Shown: positions 16,266-26,598, counted from the first letter of the stretch. The stretch: DNA of 64,000 bases from Clostridium sp. DSM 17811 (GCF_018861905.1 NZ_JAHLDU010000007.1:1-64000); one strand, 5' to 3'. The notes: a model not told the origin generated them from the sequence alone. Made by a program: numbers and translations.

Positions 16266-16973
16266 GCATATATAGATATATCTTTCCATTAATACCTGCC
16301 ACATTTTTAATAACACCATATTAAATGACATGGAGATCTGTTTTCACGATATTTATTGTAGATACAGAGGTATTACTTTGAATGTTATATTTTATGTAAA
16401 AGTATGTTAAACTAAAAAGGTAACATGCAATAACATTATAGAGGCTTACTAACTATCATTTCATCTAAACTACATTATATAATTTTTTTATTCCATCATT
16501 TGTAACCTATTATACAGAAATACAACCTATTCAAGATAACTCAATACAGGTTTAAGATATTCTGAAAGTAACACAATACCAATTTAGGTGTTGTTCATAA
16601 GTTTATGGATGTATTTACTGGGTGCTTAGCCAAATATGAACATAAAAGTTAATGAACAGTATTTTTATTTGGATACAAAACTCTTTAAAATTTCCCTAAA
16701 CTACGTTATTAATCCTTATTTTAGTTATGTAATTATCTTTTGTTTCAACTGGTGATTCTATTGTGATGCAATCATTCATATTGTTGTCACTATCTATCGA
16801 TGCTTTACGCTAATAGTATATTCTTTTTCGAGTGCTACCCCTAAAATTCCATAGTGTGAAAGTATTGCGTTTTTAATCTTGATGAGGATTACCGTATTTT
16901 TTACAAGTAAAATAATTTAGTGCGGGAGAACAAGAAAAATAGTGTGATTGTTAAATGTTAAGGAGGTTCGCGA
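16266..16973. other. Intergenic region with possible minor remnants
   Basis: This 700-base stretch has no intact gene. The motif GATATTC(C/T)GAAAGTAAC at about 16557 recurs at about 14281. On the minus strand around 16696-16809 an open stretch of 37 codons without a start (including CITIESPVETKDNYITKIRI) may be another coding remnant. The right end carries the ribosome binding site (AAGGAGG) of the response regulator at 16974. Confidence 0.35.
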
Positions 16974-17639
16974 ATGCTTAAGATATTTTTGATTGAAGAT
17001 GATGAAACAATTGCTTTAGGTATAAAAACATTTTTACTTAGAAATAGTTATAAGGTTATTCATGCAGAGAATTTTAAAAAGGGGAAAGAACTTTTTAAAA
17101 CAGATATCGACATAATATTATTAGATTTAAATTTACCTGATGGTTCAGGGTTTGATTTTTGCCGTTATGTAAAAGGGATTAAAGACATTCCTATTATTTT
17201 TATAACTATCAGGGATGATGAATGCGATATTATAAAAGGACTAGATATTGGAGGGGATGATTACATCACCAAACCTTTTAAATTAAGTGTTTTGCATTCT
17301 CGTATACTTGCTGTTTTACGCAGAACTGTAAAACAACAAATACTTGACGATATTCTATGGTGTGGAAATATTAAAATGATTAAATCAGAAACAAAGGTAT
17401 ATAAAAATAATATCGAAATAGAACTTACAATTGGTGAATACAATCTATTTAGGCAACTATTAGAAAATAAAAACCGAACTTTAACGCGAGGGGTTTTACT
17501 TCAAAAACTGTGGGATATCGATGGTGAATTTGTAAATGATAATACATTATCAGTAGCTATAAAGCGTCTTCGTCAAAAACTTACGAATAATACAATTATT
17601 AAAACAGTGAGAGGAATAGGTTATAGGTTGGATGATTAA
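16974..17639 (+). CDS. OmpR-family response regulator
   Basis: A receiver domain (residues 1-115; acidic pocket EDDE, phosphoacceptor Asp in LLDLNLPDGSG at about residue 51, conserved Lys in YITKPF) is joined to a winged-helix DNA-binding domain (about 128-220, ending IKTVRGIGYRLDD). AAGGAGG precedes the ATG. Its last codons overlap the kinase start by eight bases. With the kinase and the ABC genes downstream it forms a sensing-and-export unit like those that respond to cell-wall-active peptides. Confidence 0.9.
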   Translation: MLKIFLIEDDETIALGIKTFLLRNSYKVIHAENFKKGKELFKTDIDIILLDLNLPDGSGFDFCRYVKGIKDIPIIFITIRDDECDIIKGLDIGGDDYITKPFKLSVLHSRILAVLRRTVKQQILDDILWCGNIKMIKSETKVYKNNIEIELTIGEYNLFRQLLENKNRTLTRGVLLQKLWDIDGEFVNDNTLSVAIKRLRQKLTNNTIIKTVRGIGYRLDD

Positions 17640-18852
17640 GGGGTATATAAGTAAAAAGAAAATTACTGTATGGATGGTTATTAGTTTTTTATGTATAACA
17701 TTTTTTTGTATGATATTTGGAAATTTTATTTTTAAGCAGACAGAGAAGATTTTTTATGAAAAAGCCGCACAGATTATAGCGTTTGGTGTTAAGGCTGATC
17801 CTAATATTGAACAAGTATTGATATCATCGCTAAAAACTAATAATATAGCAGAAATTAATAAAGGGAAAAAAATATTAGAGCAATATGGATATAGTGAAGG
17901 TTTTTTAAATAGTTCTTATAATAATCGTAAAAGTTTTAATATAGTTACGGTTGGTATTTTATTTTTGATTGCTTCACTCTTGTTTTGTTTTGGAGGATTT
18001 CTGGTAGGGCTAAATCATATAAAGCGTAAACGCATCGATAATCTTGCAGAATCTCTTTACGCTATCAACGAAGGAAATTATAAAATAAACCCTCAGAAGA
18101 AAGAAGACGAATTCTCTATTTTAGAAGACGAACTATATAAAACAGTTGTGCTGCTTCGCGAAAACCGAGAAAAAGAAAGGAAAGAAAAAGAAAAATTAAC
18201 AAATAACCTTGCAGATATTTCTCACCAAATGAAAACACCACTTACATCAATGTCACTTATGATTGAGTTATTGGAAGGCAGTCCTATAAATGGAGATGAC
18301 GCTTTGTATATTGAGCGTATTTCAGCTCAGATATACCGTCTTAATCATTTGGTTTCGTCATTGTTAACACTTTCTAAACTAGATGCAGGAACCTTATCAT
18401 TAGAATATAAATCGATTAATGTTTATGAAATGGTATGTACTGCTGTTGAGCCATTAATCTTAATGATAGAAAAAAAAGAGCAACAACTTTCTATTCAAGA
18501 GAATAGTGATGTAGTTTTTATGGGAGATTTTTATTGGAACAATGAAGCCATCTTAAATATTGTTAAAAATTGTGTGGAACATACACCGCGAGGAGGAAAA
18601 ATTTCCATAGTATATGAACAAAACCCTATTTGTACACAAATTATTATTGAAGATAATGGAGAAGGGTTTCAAAAAAAGGATATACCGCACTTATTTACTA
18701 GATTTTACAAAGGCGAAAATTCAGCCAAGGACAGTGTAGGAATTGGACTCGCTCTTGCTCAATCTATAGTTAAGAAACAAAACGGTGAAATTCGAGCAGA
18801 AAATAAAAAAACAGGGGGAGCGTCATTCACAATTAAGTTTTATATAAATTAA
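17632..18852 (+). CDS. Sensor histidine kinase
   Basis: The 406-residue kinase has two membrane segments (about residues 13-34 and 103-127) flanking a sensor region of roughly 70 residues, a linker, the H-box DISHQMKTPLTSM (His near residue 197), and the ATPase motifs NIVKNCVEHTP, DNGEGF and GIGLALAQ. All catalytic motifs are intact. It is coupled by an eight-base overlap to the response regulator and is followed by ABC genes after about 110 bases. The modest sensor loop suggests either direct ligand sensing or sensing through the transporter. Confidence 0.9.
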   Translation: MIKGYISKKKITVWMVISFLCITFFCMIFGNFIFKQTEKIFYEKAAQIIAFGVKADPNIEQVLISSLKTNNIAEINKGKKILEQYGYSEGFLNSSYNNRKSFNIVTVGILFLIASLLFCFGGFLVGLNHIKRKRIDNLAESLYAINEGNYKINPQKKEDEFSILEDELYKTVVLLRENREKERKEKEKLTNNLADISHQMKTPLTSMSLMIELLEGSPINGDDALYIERISAQIYRLNHLVSSLLTLSKLDAGTLSLEYKSINVYEMVCTAVEPLILMIEKKEQQLSIQENSDVVFMGDFYWNNEAILNIVKNCVEHTPRGGKISIVYEQNPICTQIIIEDNGEGFQKKDIPHLFTRFYKGENSAKDSVGIGLALAQSIVKKQNGEIRAENKKTGGASFTIKFYIN

Positions 18853-18963
18853 TTGTAATCAATGTCACCGAGAGGTCACTTAACAAAGATATAATTGGGT
18901 TTAGAAGAAAATAAGGACTAAATATTATGGAAGTAGGCCTTATTAAAGAGGGGAGATAACACT

Positions 18964-19647
18964 TTGGAAATATTAAGAACTGAAAATCTTACAAAAACCT
19001 ATGGAATTGGTGAGACAAAAGTCACTGCATTGGATAATTTAAATTTGAGGATAAGCAAAGGACAATTTGTTGCAATAATTGGATCAAGTGGATCAGGAAA
19101 ATCAACACTCCTGCATATGTTAGGTGGAGTGGATAACCCTACAAAAGGAAAAATATATATCGATGACATTGATATTTCATCAATGAATGAAACTGAATTA
19201 GCAATATTTCGTAGGCGAAAAGTAGGAATAATATATCAGTTTTATAATCTTATTCCGACACTAAATGTAGAAAAAAACATATTATTACCTATGCTTCTGG
19301 ATGGTAAAAAACCTAAAAAAGAAGAATTTGATAAAATCATAAAAATGCTTGGTTTAAATGAAAGGCTTAGTCATCTACCAAATCAGCTTTCAGGAGGTCA
19401 GCAACAAAGAGTTGCTATAGCACGAGCATTAATTTATAGACCGTCTATTATTCTAGCAGATGAACCTACTGGAAATCTTGACAGAGCAAATACAGAAGCT
19501 ATTCTTGAGATGTTGAGGGTTTCAAATAAAGAATATAATCAGACTATGATATTGATTACACATGACGAAAAAATTGCGTTGTCAGCAGATAGAGTGATTA
19601 CAATTGAGGATGGTAGAATTGTGTCAGATGAGGTAATTAAAAAATGA
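18964..19647 (+). CDS. ABC transporter ATP-binding protein (MacB/LolD type)
   Basis: The 227-residue ATPase contains Walker A (IGSSGSGKSTLLHML), the signature LSGGQQQRVAIARAL, Walker B IILADEPTGNLD and the H-loop LITHDEK. It belongs to the MacB/LolD/BceA subfamily that works with FtsX-fold permeases. The start is TTG at 18964 with GAGGGGAG upstream. Its stop overlaps the permease start (ATGA). With the two-component system upstream it probably exports or removes an antimicrobial compound. Confidence 0.9.
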   Translation: MEILRTENLTKTYGIGETKVTALDNLNLRISKGQFVAIIGSSGSGKSTLLHMLGGVDNPTKGKIYIDDIDISSMNETELAIFRRRKVGIIYQFYNLIPTLNVEKNILLPMLLDGKKPKKEEFDKIIKMLGLNERLSHLPNQLSGGQQQRVAIARALIYRPSIILADEPTGNLDRANTEAILEMLRVSNKEYNQTMILITHDEKIALSADRVITIEDGRIVSDEVIKK

Positions 19648-22280
19648 AAATTATGAATGAATACACATATAACCATATGAAAAAGAATAAGCGACATACA
19701 ATTTCTATACTAATTGCTATTATAATCGCTTCGGCACTTCTATGTTCGCTATGTATATTTATACATTCTAAATGGAAAACAGAAGTAACCACAACAATTG
19801 AACATACAGGTTATTGGCATGGAGAATTATACAACTCTATAGCTGGTGATAAATTAAAATATGTCACAGAAAATCCCGAGGTTGAAACCACGATGATTAA
19901 AGGACAGTGGGTTACGGCTAAACTTTCCAATACAAAACTCCCGTATCTATCAATGAGAGATGCTAATACAAATTTTTGGCTAGACATGGATTTAAAAAAT
20001 ACTCTTACTGAAGGTAAACTTCCTAAAAAATCCGGAGAAATTGTTATGTCAAAATTATTCTTCGCGGATAATCCTTCATATAAAATTGGTGATAAGTTGA
20101 CTCTTCCCGTAGGTAATCGAATGCTTGGTAGTGACCTAGTTAACCATCAAAGTACGAAACGATCAGGCGAGACGTTTAAAACAACAGAAACTAATATATA
20201 TACAATAGTTGGAGAATTAGATGTTTCTGCGAGTTCTGCATACCCCGGATACATCGCCATGGGATACTTGGATACTTCGCACATTAAGCCTAAAGATGAA
20301 CTTACGGTTTATATGCGTTTTGTGAACCCTCGCACAATCTATGAAACATTACCACGAATTGCGAAAGCTACGGGATTAACCAAAAATGAAAATGGAGAGT
20401 ATGGAGTTAAGTATAATACACCTTTATTAACTTTATATGGAATTAGCGATAAAAGTGTTGCAAACACTCAAATCATTATGATGATAGCAATGGCAATAAC
20501 AATTATGTTACTAGTTATGGGGTCATTTATTCTTATTATCTATAATGCATTTTCTTTATCTGCTAACAGCAGGATTAAGGAACTAAGTATTCTAAAAAGT
20601 TTAGGAGCAACTCCAAGGCAAATTAAGTCGTCTGTTCTCTATGAAGGACTTTTGCTCTGGATTATTCAATTACCAATTGGTATCATGATAGGATATCTAT
20701 TTAGTAATATTGTGTTTTCTAAAGTTAATAAAATTCTTAGTGTTACAGAAGATTATAGGAATGCATATGTTTCCTTTTCATGGGTAGTAGTTGGTTTTTC
20801 CATCATAGTCTCATTGATTACCGTTTTAGTTTCAGCATATATTCCTGCAAGAAAAATGATGAAAGTATCTGCTATTACTGGAATACGTCAGAATAGTACC
20901 AAAGTAAAATTAAAAAAACAAAAATCCCACTCAATAATCAATAAAATATTTGGTATAGAAGGTGAACTAGCAATATCACAATTTTCAGCTAACAAAAAGG
21001 CTTTGCGTACGGCAGTCCTATCTCTTTCAATGTGTTTTATCTTAATAGCGGGGTATCTGAACATTATAGCCATCCTCAATTTAGCCAATTCTAAGAATGC
21101 TGAAATACCTAATCTTCATGATATGAAGATTAGCATAAAAACTGTTGATAAACCAAGTGATAAGATGATAAATGAAGTTATTTCTCTGCCTAAGGTTAGG
21201 GATAGTGTCATTAGAAGACAGGTACGTACTTCAACTTATGTAACATCAAAACAGGAGTCAGATGTTTTTGCTAAATATGGAGGATTTGCTAAGGTACCCT
21301 CCAAACATAATGTATCGAGTGAAAATGGAAAGTATAGAATTATAACAAATTTAGTTGGATTAAGCGATAAATCATTTAAAAAGTATTGTGAAAAAATCGG
21401 TGCCGATGATGAATCATATTATAAGGAGGGTGTGACAACAGGAGTATTGTTAGATAGCACAAGATATGTATCAGAGAATGAAAAAGTTATGCGAAAAATA
21501 CCATTGTTAAATGCAAAACAAGGCGATAAGCTAGTAATAAATGAAAAAACAGAAAATGATATGAAAACAAATTATAAATTTAATGCTCAAATTGGTCATG
21601 TTACAGAGATTTCTCCCTCTGAGCTAGGAATGGGTGGATACAGCTTAGCATATATAGTTCCTATGAAAACCTATCAACAACTAGTTAGTAATTTTATGCC
21701 AGAGCGTATGCTTGAATCTAGCAGTATGTCAATTGATTTATTGGTGGGTGATAAGGCTAGCCCAGCTGTGAAGAAAGAACTAACTCGAATTTGCAGTTCT
21801 TATCTTGGAACCGAAGATTTTACTATATGGAGTCTACTGGTCGAAAAAAATAATGACAAACTGGTTCAAAAATCCATTTCTATTGGTGTTTTTGCTGTAG
21901 CCTTAATGTTTGGATTAATTGGCATTATTAATGCTTTTTCTACCATTTCGAATAATCTTAGACTGCGCAAGAGAGAATTTGCTATGCTTCGTGCAGTAGG
22001 ATTAACACCAAAAGGATTAAATAAAATGTTGATGATAGAAGGGTTGTTCTTTGCATTAACACCGATTATTGTTAGCATACCAATAGTATTATTTATTTGT
22101 TGGTTTATGTTAAGAGTAGCATTAATCACATGGCCTGAGTTTATATCTGTTTTTCCAGTTGTACCAATTCTAGCGTATGCTATGCTTATAATTGCATCTA
22201 TATTTTTGGCGTATGGGATTTCTTCAACAGCCGTTAAAAAAAGTAATGTAATAGAATCAATTAAAGACGAAATAGTATAG
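19644..22280 (+). CDS. Large FtsX/MacB-type ABC permease
   Basis: The 878-residue permease has a duplicated layout: membrane segment at about 17-40, a large extracytoplasmic domain, three segments at about 275-400, another at about 450-472, a second extracytoplasmic domain, and three segments at about 750-870. Two FtsX-like domains are clear, the last containing RKREFAMLRAVGLTPKGLNK. Permeases of this type with LolD-like ATPases and a two-component system often give resistance to peptide antibiotics. The gene overlaps the ATPase by four bases. Confidence 0.85.
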   Translation: MKIMNEYTYNHMKKNKRHTISILIAIIIASALLCSLCIFIHSKWKTEVTTTIEHTGYWHGELYNSIAGDKLKYVTENPEVETTMIKGQWVTAKLSNTKLPYLSMRDANTNFWLDMDLKNTLTEGKLPKKSGEIVMSKLFFADNPSYKIGDKLTLPVGNRMLGSDLVNHQSTKRSGETFKTTETNIYTIVGELDVSASSAYPGYIAMGYLDTSHIKPKDELTVYMRFVNPRTIYETLPRIAKATGLTKNENGEYGVKYNTPLLTLYGISDKSVANTQIIMMIAMAITIMLLVMGSFILIIYNAFSLSANSRIKELSILKSLGATPRQIKSSVLYEGLLLWIIQLPIGIMIGYLFSNIVFSKVNKILSVTEDYRNAYVSFSWVVVGFSIIVSLITVLVSAYIPARKMMKVSAITGIRQNSTKVKLKKQKSHSIINKIFGIEGELAISQFSANKKALRTAVLSLSMCFILIAGYLNIIAILNLANSKNAEIPNLHDMKISIKTVDKPSDKMINEVISLPKVRDSVIRRQVRTSTYVTSKQESDVFAKYGGFAKVPSKHNVSSENGKYRIITNLVGLSDKSFKKYCEKIGADDESYYKEGVTTGVLLDSTRYVSENEKVMRKIPLLNAKQGDKLVINEKTENDMKTNYKFNAQIGHVTEISPSELGMGGYSLAYIVPMKTYQQLVSNFMPERMLESSSMSIDLLVGDKASPAVKKELTRICSSYLGTEDFTIWSLLVEKNNDKLVQKSISIGVFAVALMFGLIGIINAFSTISNNLRLRKREFAMLRAVGLTPKGLNKMLMIEGLFFALTPIIVSIPIVLFICWFMLRVALITWPEFISVFPVVPILAYAMLIIASIFLAYGISSTAVKKSNVIESIKDEIV

Positions 22281-22378
22281 TACTGGAGTCTGTTGTAAAA
22301 AAATTATTTTTTACAACTATAATCATAGGTGGGTAGTAACCGCAAAATGCGAAAATATACATTAGGACATATATTTCC

Positions 22379-22424
22379 AAAACACCGATATAATCAAAAA
22401 GGTTTTTGACTATATCGGTGTTTT
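22379..22424. terminator. Bidirectional terminator
   Basis: AAAACACCGATATA pairs with TATATCGGTGTTTT around an A/T-rich loop. It lies between the converging permease and acetyltransferase genes and has a T run on both strands. Confidence 0.75.
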
Positions 22425-22495
22425 AATTACTCTAAAATATATTCTCCCCATTTTTTACAATCTAACAGTACTGTTGCAACATATATTATGAATAA

Positions 22496-23101
22496 TTATA
22501 GTAAATCTAACTTTGAGTCTTTTTCTGTAATTATTCTTATTGGTTTGCACGGATTCCCATATGCAAGATAGTTATCTGGTATATCTTTTGTAACAACACT
22601 GCCAGCGCCGATGACTGCGTTATTTCCAATATGAACACCACCGCAAACCACAACGTTACAAGCAATCCAAACATTGTTTCCAATATGGATTTCCTTTGCG
22701 TATTCAGATACAGACACATGTCCGTCCTTGTATTTCATGGCAACTCTTTCTTCGGGGATGAGTGGATGTGATGATGCCATGAGGGAAACGTTAGGTCCAA
22801 GCATAACATTATCACCGATATAAATTTTACCATCATCTAAAATTGTGGTATTAAAGTTCGCACCGAAATTTTCACCGATAAACGTATGGCACCCGTAATT
22901 AAATTGTATAGGACCTTGCAAATAATATTTTTCTCCGATTTTTCCGATAAATTCTTTGATTATTGGTAGACGACTTTCATCGTACTCATCAAGCAAATTA
23001 AATTTCTGACAGAGTATATGTGTCTTATGTTTAATATCTCGAAGTTCTTTCGTACGGGCATCAAACAGCCTGCCCGCAAATATTTTTTCTTCTTCTTTCA
23101 T
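22496..23101 (-). CDS. Sugar O-acetyltransferase (maltose/galactoside acetyltransferase family)
   Basis: The 201-residue protein is a left-handed beta-helix acetyltransferase with an N-terminal helical Mac domain (about 5-55) and hexapeptide repeats (ITIGNNVWIAxNV type, here IHIGNNVWIACNVVVCGGV), the catalytic-His region ASSHPL, and the terminal AVIGAGSVVTKDIPDNYLAY and GNPCK signature. It transfers acetyl from acetyl-CoA to a sugar hydroxyl. AGGAGG precedes the ATG. The length is normal for the family. A nonsense-mutated relative lies at 48165. Confidence 0.85.
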   Translation of the reverse strand: MKEEEKIFAGRLFDARTKELRDIKHKTHILCQKFNLLDEYDESRLPIIKEFIGKIGEKYYLQGPIQFNYGCHTFIGENFGANFNTTILDDGKIYIGDNVMLGPNVSLMASSHPLIPEERVAMKYKDGHVSVSEYAKEIHIGNNVWIACNVVVCGGVHIGNNAVIGAGSVVTKDIPDNYLAYGNPCKPIRIITEKDSKLDLL

Positions 23102-23159
23102 AGGTTACCTCCTAAAAATAATAGATTTGATTCGCAGGATATAAACCGACTTTTATAAT

Positions 23160-23951
23160 TTAGCATCCATAAAATTTTAGATATTTCTCAATATTCGATT
23201 GTATATATTCAGCACTGTGATTACCAAGGAACACATGATTTTGAGAATTTATGCCTTTTTCTTTCAATATTTTATGTAATGTTGAACAACCTTCATAAAA
23301 TCTACCTTCATCCTTATCTCCAGCATCAAGATAAACATCAATATCAAAAGAAATATTATTTTTTCTTGCAATATATATTGGATCATATTTTTCCCAGACA
23401 CCCATGTCTTTAAAATATGGCTTGTCTTCCTCTTCAAGTTTCAGTTCTAAAGCAGGCATATGACCTCCTACTTTTGAAAACATATGCTGATGTCGAAATG
23501 TATTGTGAAGAGCTGCATAGCCACCAGCAGATGCCCCTCCTATATATCTTCCTTTTCTATCTTTTATAGTATTAAAAGTTTTATCTGTTAAAGGTACTAT
23601 TTCTTTAATAAAGTAATCTTCATACATTCCTAAATTTATGATTCGATTATTCTCTAAAGGATTAGGTGCCTCTTTACATATTAAGGATGAGTTCACCCCC
23701 CGGCTGTTTTCAATTCTTGGACATACAATTATCAAAGGCTTAATTTCCCCATCTTTTATCATTCGATCAGCTTTAGTGGGTATGTCCATTTCAAACATTA
23801 TATTTTCGTTCCCACTTCTCCCATGTAGAAAATATAATACAGGCAGAGGAGGTGAATTATTATAGCATTCAGGTAAATATACCAGCATTGCTATTTCTTT
23901 ATCAAGTACATCGCTATAAAAGTTTACTTTTTCTACTTTTGATTTATTCAT
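23160..23951 (-). CDS. Esterase D/putative esterase family hydrolase
   Basis: The 263-residue protein is an alpha/beta hydrolase of the esterase D (feruloyl esterase/trehalose mycolyltransferase-like) group: PVLYFLHGRSGNE near the start, the nucleophile motif GGASAGGYAAL, an Asp in LDAGDKDEG and a His in LGNHSAEYI. The triad appears complete. No signal peptide, so cytoplasmic. GAGGTG supports the ATG. The shared extended -10 block at 24008-24040 lies just upstream. Substrate unknown. Confidence 0.8.
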   Translation of the reverse strand: MNKSKVEKVNFYSDVLDKEIAMLVYLPECYNNSPPLPVLYFLHGRSGNENIMFEMDIPTKADRMIKDGEIKPLIIVCPRIENSRGVNSSLICKEAPNPLENNRIINLGMYEDYFIKEIVPLTDKTFNTIKDRKGRYIGGASAGGYAALHNTFRHQHMFSKVGGHMPALELKLEEEDKPYFKDMGVWEKYDPIYIARKNNISFDIDVYLDAGDKDEGRFYEGCSTLHKILKEKGINSQNHVFLGNHSAEYIQSNIEKYLKFYGC

Positions 23952-24167
23952 TTTTGTAGCACCTCATTTGGAATTGAATCGTACGAATACAATATAGGTT
24001 TTTTATCATACTTATAATACCATAATTTAAAAATAAAGTATATTTACAACAATTTCAAAATGGCATATAGCCTAAATGTGAGTTACATTTAAAATATTAA
24101 TTGTAAATTGTTATTTCCTGTTTGATTTTCTCGTTAGAAACAATAGTGGATAGGCAGTCCATTTTAT

Positions 24168-25030
24168 TTACTTTAGCACTGGTCTGATATACTTAAGAAA
24201 CCGTTCCGGATTATAATAAAGGTAAATTATTCTACCGGGGGAAGTATCAAAGCAGTAGCCAGTGATTGCAAAATCAAAAGTTGCCATTGCCTTTTCAATT
24301 TTTTCCTCTACACTACGATTTTCCTGCTCATAATCAAATGGCCCATGTTCAAAAACAATATACTCGGCTTCGGGAACATCAATCATAAGCATTTGTGGTG
24401 GTACTTCGCCTTTATAATCAAAAGGAAGACGTGTACCGTAACACTCTGTGCGTGGAATACCCCAATCGCAGAGTCTGCCGTCCGGGTTGTTAATGTACGC
24501 CATAATCTGACCGCTACCGCTGTTAGATTCGCTACCACCATCGTCATCCAATTTGCCCTTGATGCTATCGAGTAAGCCGCAAATTGTTTCACAGTCCTGT
24601 CCCGGAATAAGACTTTGCTTTTGCCAAAAATCCCAATACCCATTACTCTCATAGTTTTTAATGTGCAAAAATTTGTGTGCGGGAATGGTTACAAAATAAA
24701 TTTTAACATCATCTGTAGATTTCATCATACCAATCTCTCCCAATCCTAAAAAGTAGCGGTCGAAAGGGTTTATTTTTGTACGAAGAACGACATGATTAGG
24801 TTTTTTTCACTATCCCGAACCTCTTTTAGTGCAAAGGCTAATTTCCTATGCCGCAGATAATCCCTAAATTGCATACCAGATATTTCTTTGAATTTTCTCG
24901 TTGTATAAAATTCGGAATAACCCAACCTGCGAGAAAGAGATCGTAGTGTCAAGGCTTCGCCATTATAATTTTTAATACATTTGTCAATTTCAGCAACGAT
25001 TATTTGAATTTGCTTCTTCCACTCGTACAT
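24168..25030 (-). pseudogene. AraC-GyrI regulator broken by deletion and frameshift
   Basis: The N-terminal part (25030-24770) encodes the first AraC helix-turn-helix (LTLRSLSRRLGYSEFYTTRK) and stops after LKEVRDSEKNL. A second frame (upstream of 24743 on this strand) reads TKINPFDRYFLGLGEIGMMK and continues into a complete GyrI-like effector domain to 24168. The second helix-turn-helix, about 30 residues, is missing and the frame is shifted, so the protein cannot bind DNA as usual. GAGGTG supports the start at 25030. Confidence 0.8.
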
Positions 25031-25438
25031 TCATATGTTCACCTCGTTTCAATCACCCTACATTCATTATAAAGAAATAGAGGGATTACTGCTTGATTTT
25101 ACTTGCTGTTATTTCATTTTTTTATTGGTTTTAATAGCCATGATGAAAATCATCAATGTTGCCAATAAGTCCACAATTGGTAATGAGATTCTTCAGTAGA
25201 AAAACCTCATTTTAGTGATTGTTAAATTTAATTAAATTTTTACTATATATATATTATTGCACTATGAGCACTGAACCGTACCATAAGTAAATGAGGTTTT
25301 TACTAAAATTGGATTTTAAAATGTAATGATAAAAGTTTGGATAACGCCTACAGGGTTGGCTATAGTAGAAGCCTTCCTTGTGGTGTTTTTTTTATAATTA
25401 AACAAGAGTATATAAATAAAAAAGCAGTAGATAAACAA
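25031..25438. other. Intergenic region, no gene seen
   Basis: About 400 AT-rich bases lie between the broken AraC gene and the PadR promoter. No frame with a ribosome binding site is seen on either strand. Confidence 0.4.
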
Positions 25439-25513
25439 TTGACAAATATATCATTTATTGATATATTATATTTGATGATATATCAATGAATGATATATCA
25501 TTAAATGATATAT
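25439..25513 (+). promoter_or_regulatory. PadR promoter with repeated TGATATATCA operators
   Basis: TTGACA (25439-25444), a 17-base spacer and TATATT (25462-25467) form a near-consensus promoter. ATATATCA/TGATATAT half-sites recur about five times between 25446 and 25513, both inside the spacer and downstream to about 20 bases before the PadR start. This is a natural binding array for autorepression by PadR. Confidence 0.65.
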
Positions 25514-25533
25514 ATAATATGAAGGAGAATTTT

Positions 25534-25854
25534 ATGCCAAGAAAGGATTCTATTGATATTGGGGAACTAACAGATTCTGCTTTTTATATTTTATCTAGTG
25601 TTATTGAGGAAAAGCACGGATACCTAATTATGAAAACTATTGAGAACCTTACTAATAATGAAGTTACTATTGGTCCTGCATCACTTTATACAACACTGAA
25701 AAAGCTTTTAGCAGCAGATTTGGTGGAGTTAACTTCTGACACAGATAAAAATAAAAAAGTATATAAAATAACAAATAAAGGACGAGAGATGCTCATAAAA
25801 GCGATTGAGCGTAAAAAACAGATGGTTAAATTTGCTCAAAATTTTTTAAATTAG
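25534..25854 (+). CDS. PadR-family transcriptional regulator
   Basis: This 106-residue protein is a short (subfamily 2) PadR winged helix: TDSAFYILSSVIEEKHGYLI, ASLYTTLKKLLAADLVEL and the wing KKVYKITNKGREML, followed by a C-terminal dimerisation helix. The ATG at 25534 has GAAGGAG six bases upstream; a longer reading from 25486 runs through the operator repeats and is unlikely. It is followed after 15 bases by a DUF2812 membrane protein, the usual PadR partner. Confidence 0.85.
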   Translation: MPRKDSIDIGELTDSAFYILSSVIEEKHGYLIMKTIENLTNNEVTIGPASLYTTLKKLLAADLVELTSDTDKNKKVYKITNKGREMLIKAIERKKQMVKFAQNFLN

Positions 25855-25869
25855 AAAAGGGGGATATTC

Positions 25870-26598
25870 ATGAAAAGTAAATATGTAATGATTAGTGGAC
25901 TTGCCTTTAGTGAAGAAGGTGATATGGAAAAACTAAAAAATTATGCAAGTCAAGGTTGGATATTAGAAGACATAGTAGGGTGCTTTTTCTATAAACTAAG
26001 AAAAGATAAGCCTCAAAACATAGTATATAACCTAGATTACCAAACAGAGACAAATGAAGAATACTTCACTATATTTAAAGATGCAGGATGGAAACTTGTT
26101 GTTTCTATAGAAAATTGTATGCACATTTTTTCAGCGCAAGCTGGAACTAAACCTATTTATAGTGATTGTGAATCAGAAATAGATAAATATACAAGTATAA
26201 AAAATCAAACCCAAAAAGGAACTCTATATTCTTTAATAATAGCTATAGCACTAATGGGGTTGCTAGTTGTTTCCTCAATTGTAATTAAACCTATATTTCT
26301 GATTATCCTTGGATTATTAATAATTGATATATTTATATTTGTCTTTAATTTTATGCCTTATTTAGCATATAATTCAAGAATTAAGCAAATAAAAAAATAT
26401 GGTAAGTGTAATAGTAAAGTAATAGATAATAAAAGTTCATGGAAATTATATGCAATTGCAGGCGTTCTATGGTTAGCTATAGGAATATGGCATTTAATTG
26501 GGAAACAATATTTTTCAGCAGTATTTTTTATAATTTTTGGTGCTTTTTTTATTTTTTCAAGTTCAGCCTACTTTAAGAAATATAAAAAGTCTTTATAA
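25870..26598 (+). CDS. DUF2812 membrane protein
   Basis: The 242-residue protein has an N-terminal cytoplasmic DUF2812 region (about 1-95, with EKLKNYASQGWILEDIVGCF and FKDAGWKLV) and four hydrophobic segments in the C-terminal half (about 118-160, 194-235). PadR-DUF2812 pairs are common in clostridia; the membrane protein's role is unknown but may concern membrane stress. Cotranscribed with PadR and ended by the hairpin at 26620. Confidence 0.8.
   Translation: MKSKYVMISGLAFSEEGDMEKLKNYASQGWILEDIVGCFFYKLRKDKPQNIVYNLDYQTETNEEYFTIFKDAGWKLVVSIENCMHIFSAQAGTKPIYSDCESEIDKYTSIKNQTQKGTLYSLIIAIALMGLLVVSSIVIKPIFLIILGLLIIDIFIFVFNFMPYLAYNSRIKQIKKYGKCNSKVIDNKSSWKLYAIAGVLWLAIGIWHLIGKQYFSAVFFIIFGAFFIFSSSAYFKKYKKSL

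Noticed and set aside
16122-16331. A 69-residue minus-strand gene
   Set aside because: It contains only the MFS fragment joined to unrelated sequence and has no SD.
24168-24743. A complete stand-alone GyrI-like protein
   Set aside because: The family sequence continues upstream in the same frame without an SD at the internal ATG, so it is the tail of a broken AraC gene.
25446-25513. A possible CRISPR-like repeat array
   Set aside because: The repeats are short palindromic half-sites with irregular spacing inside a promoter; they suit a regulator operator.
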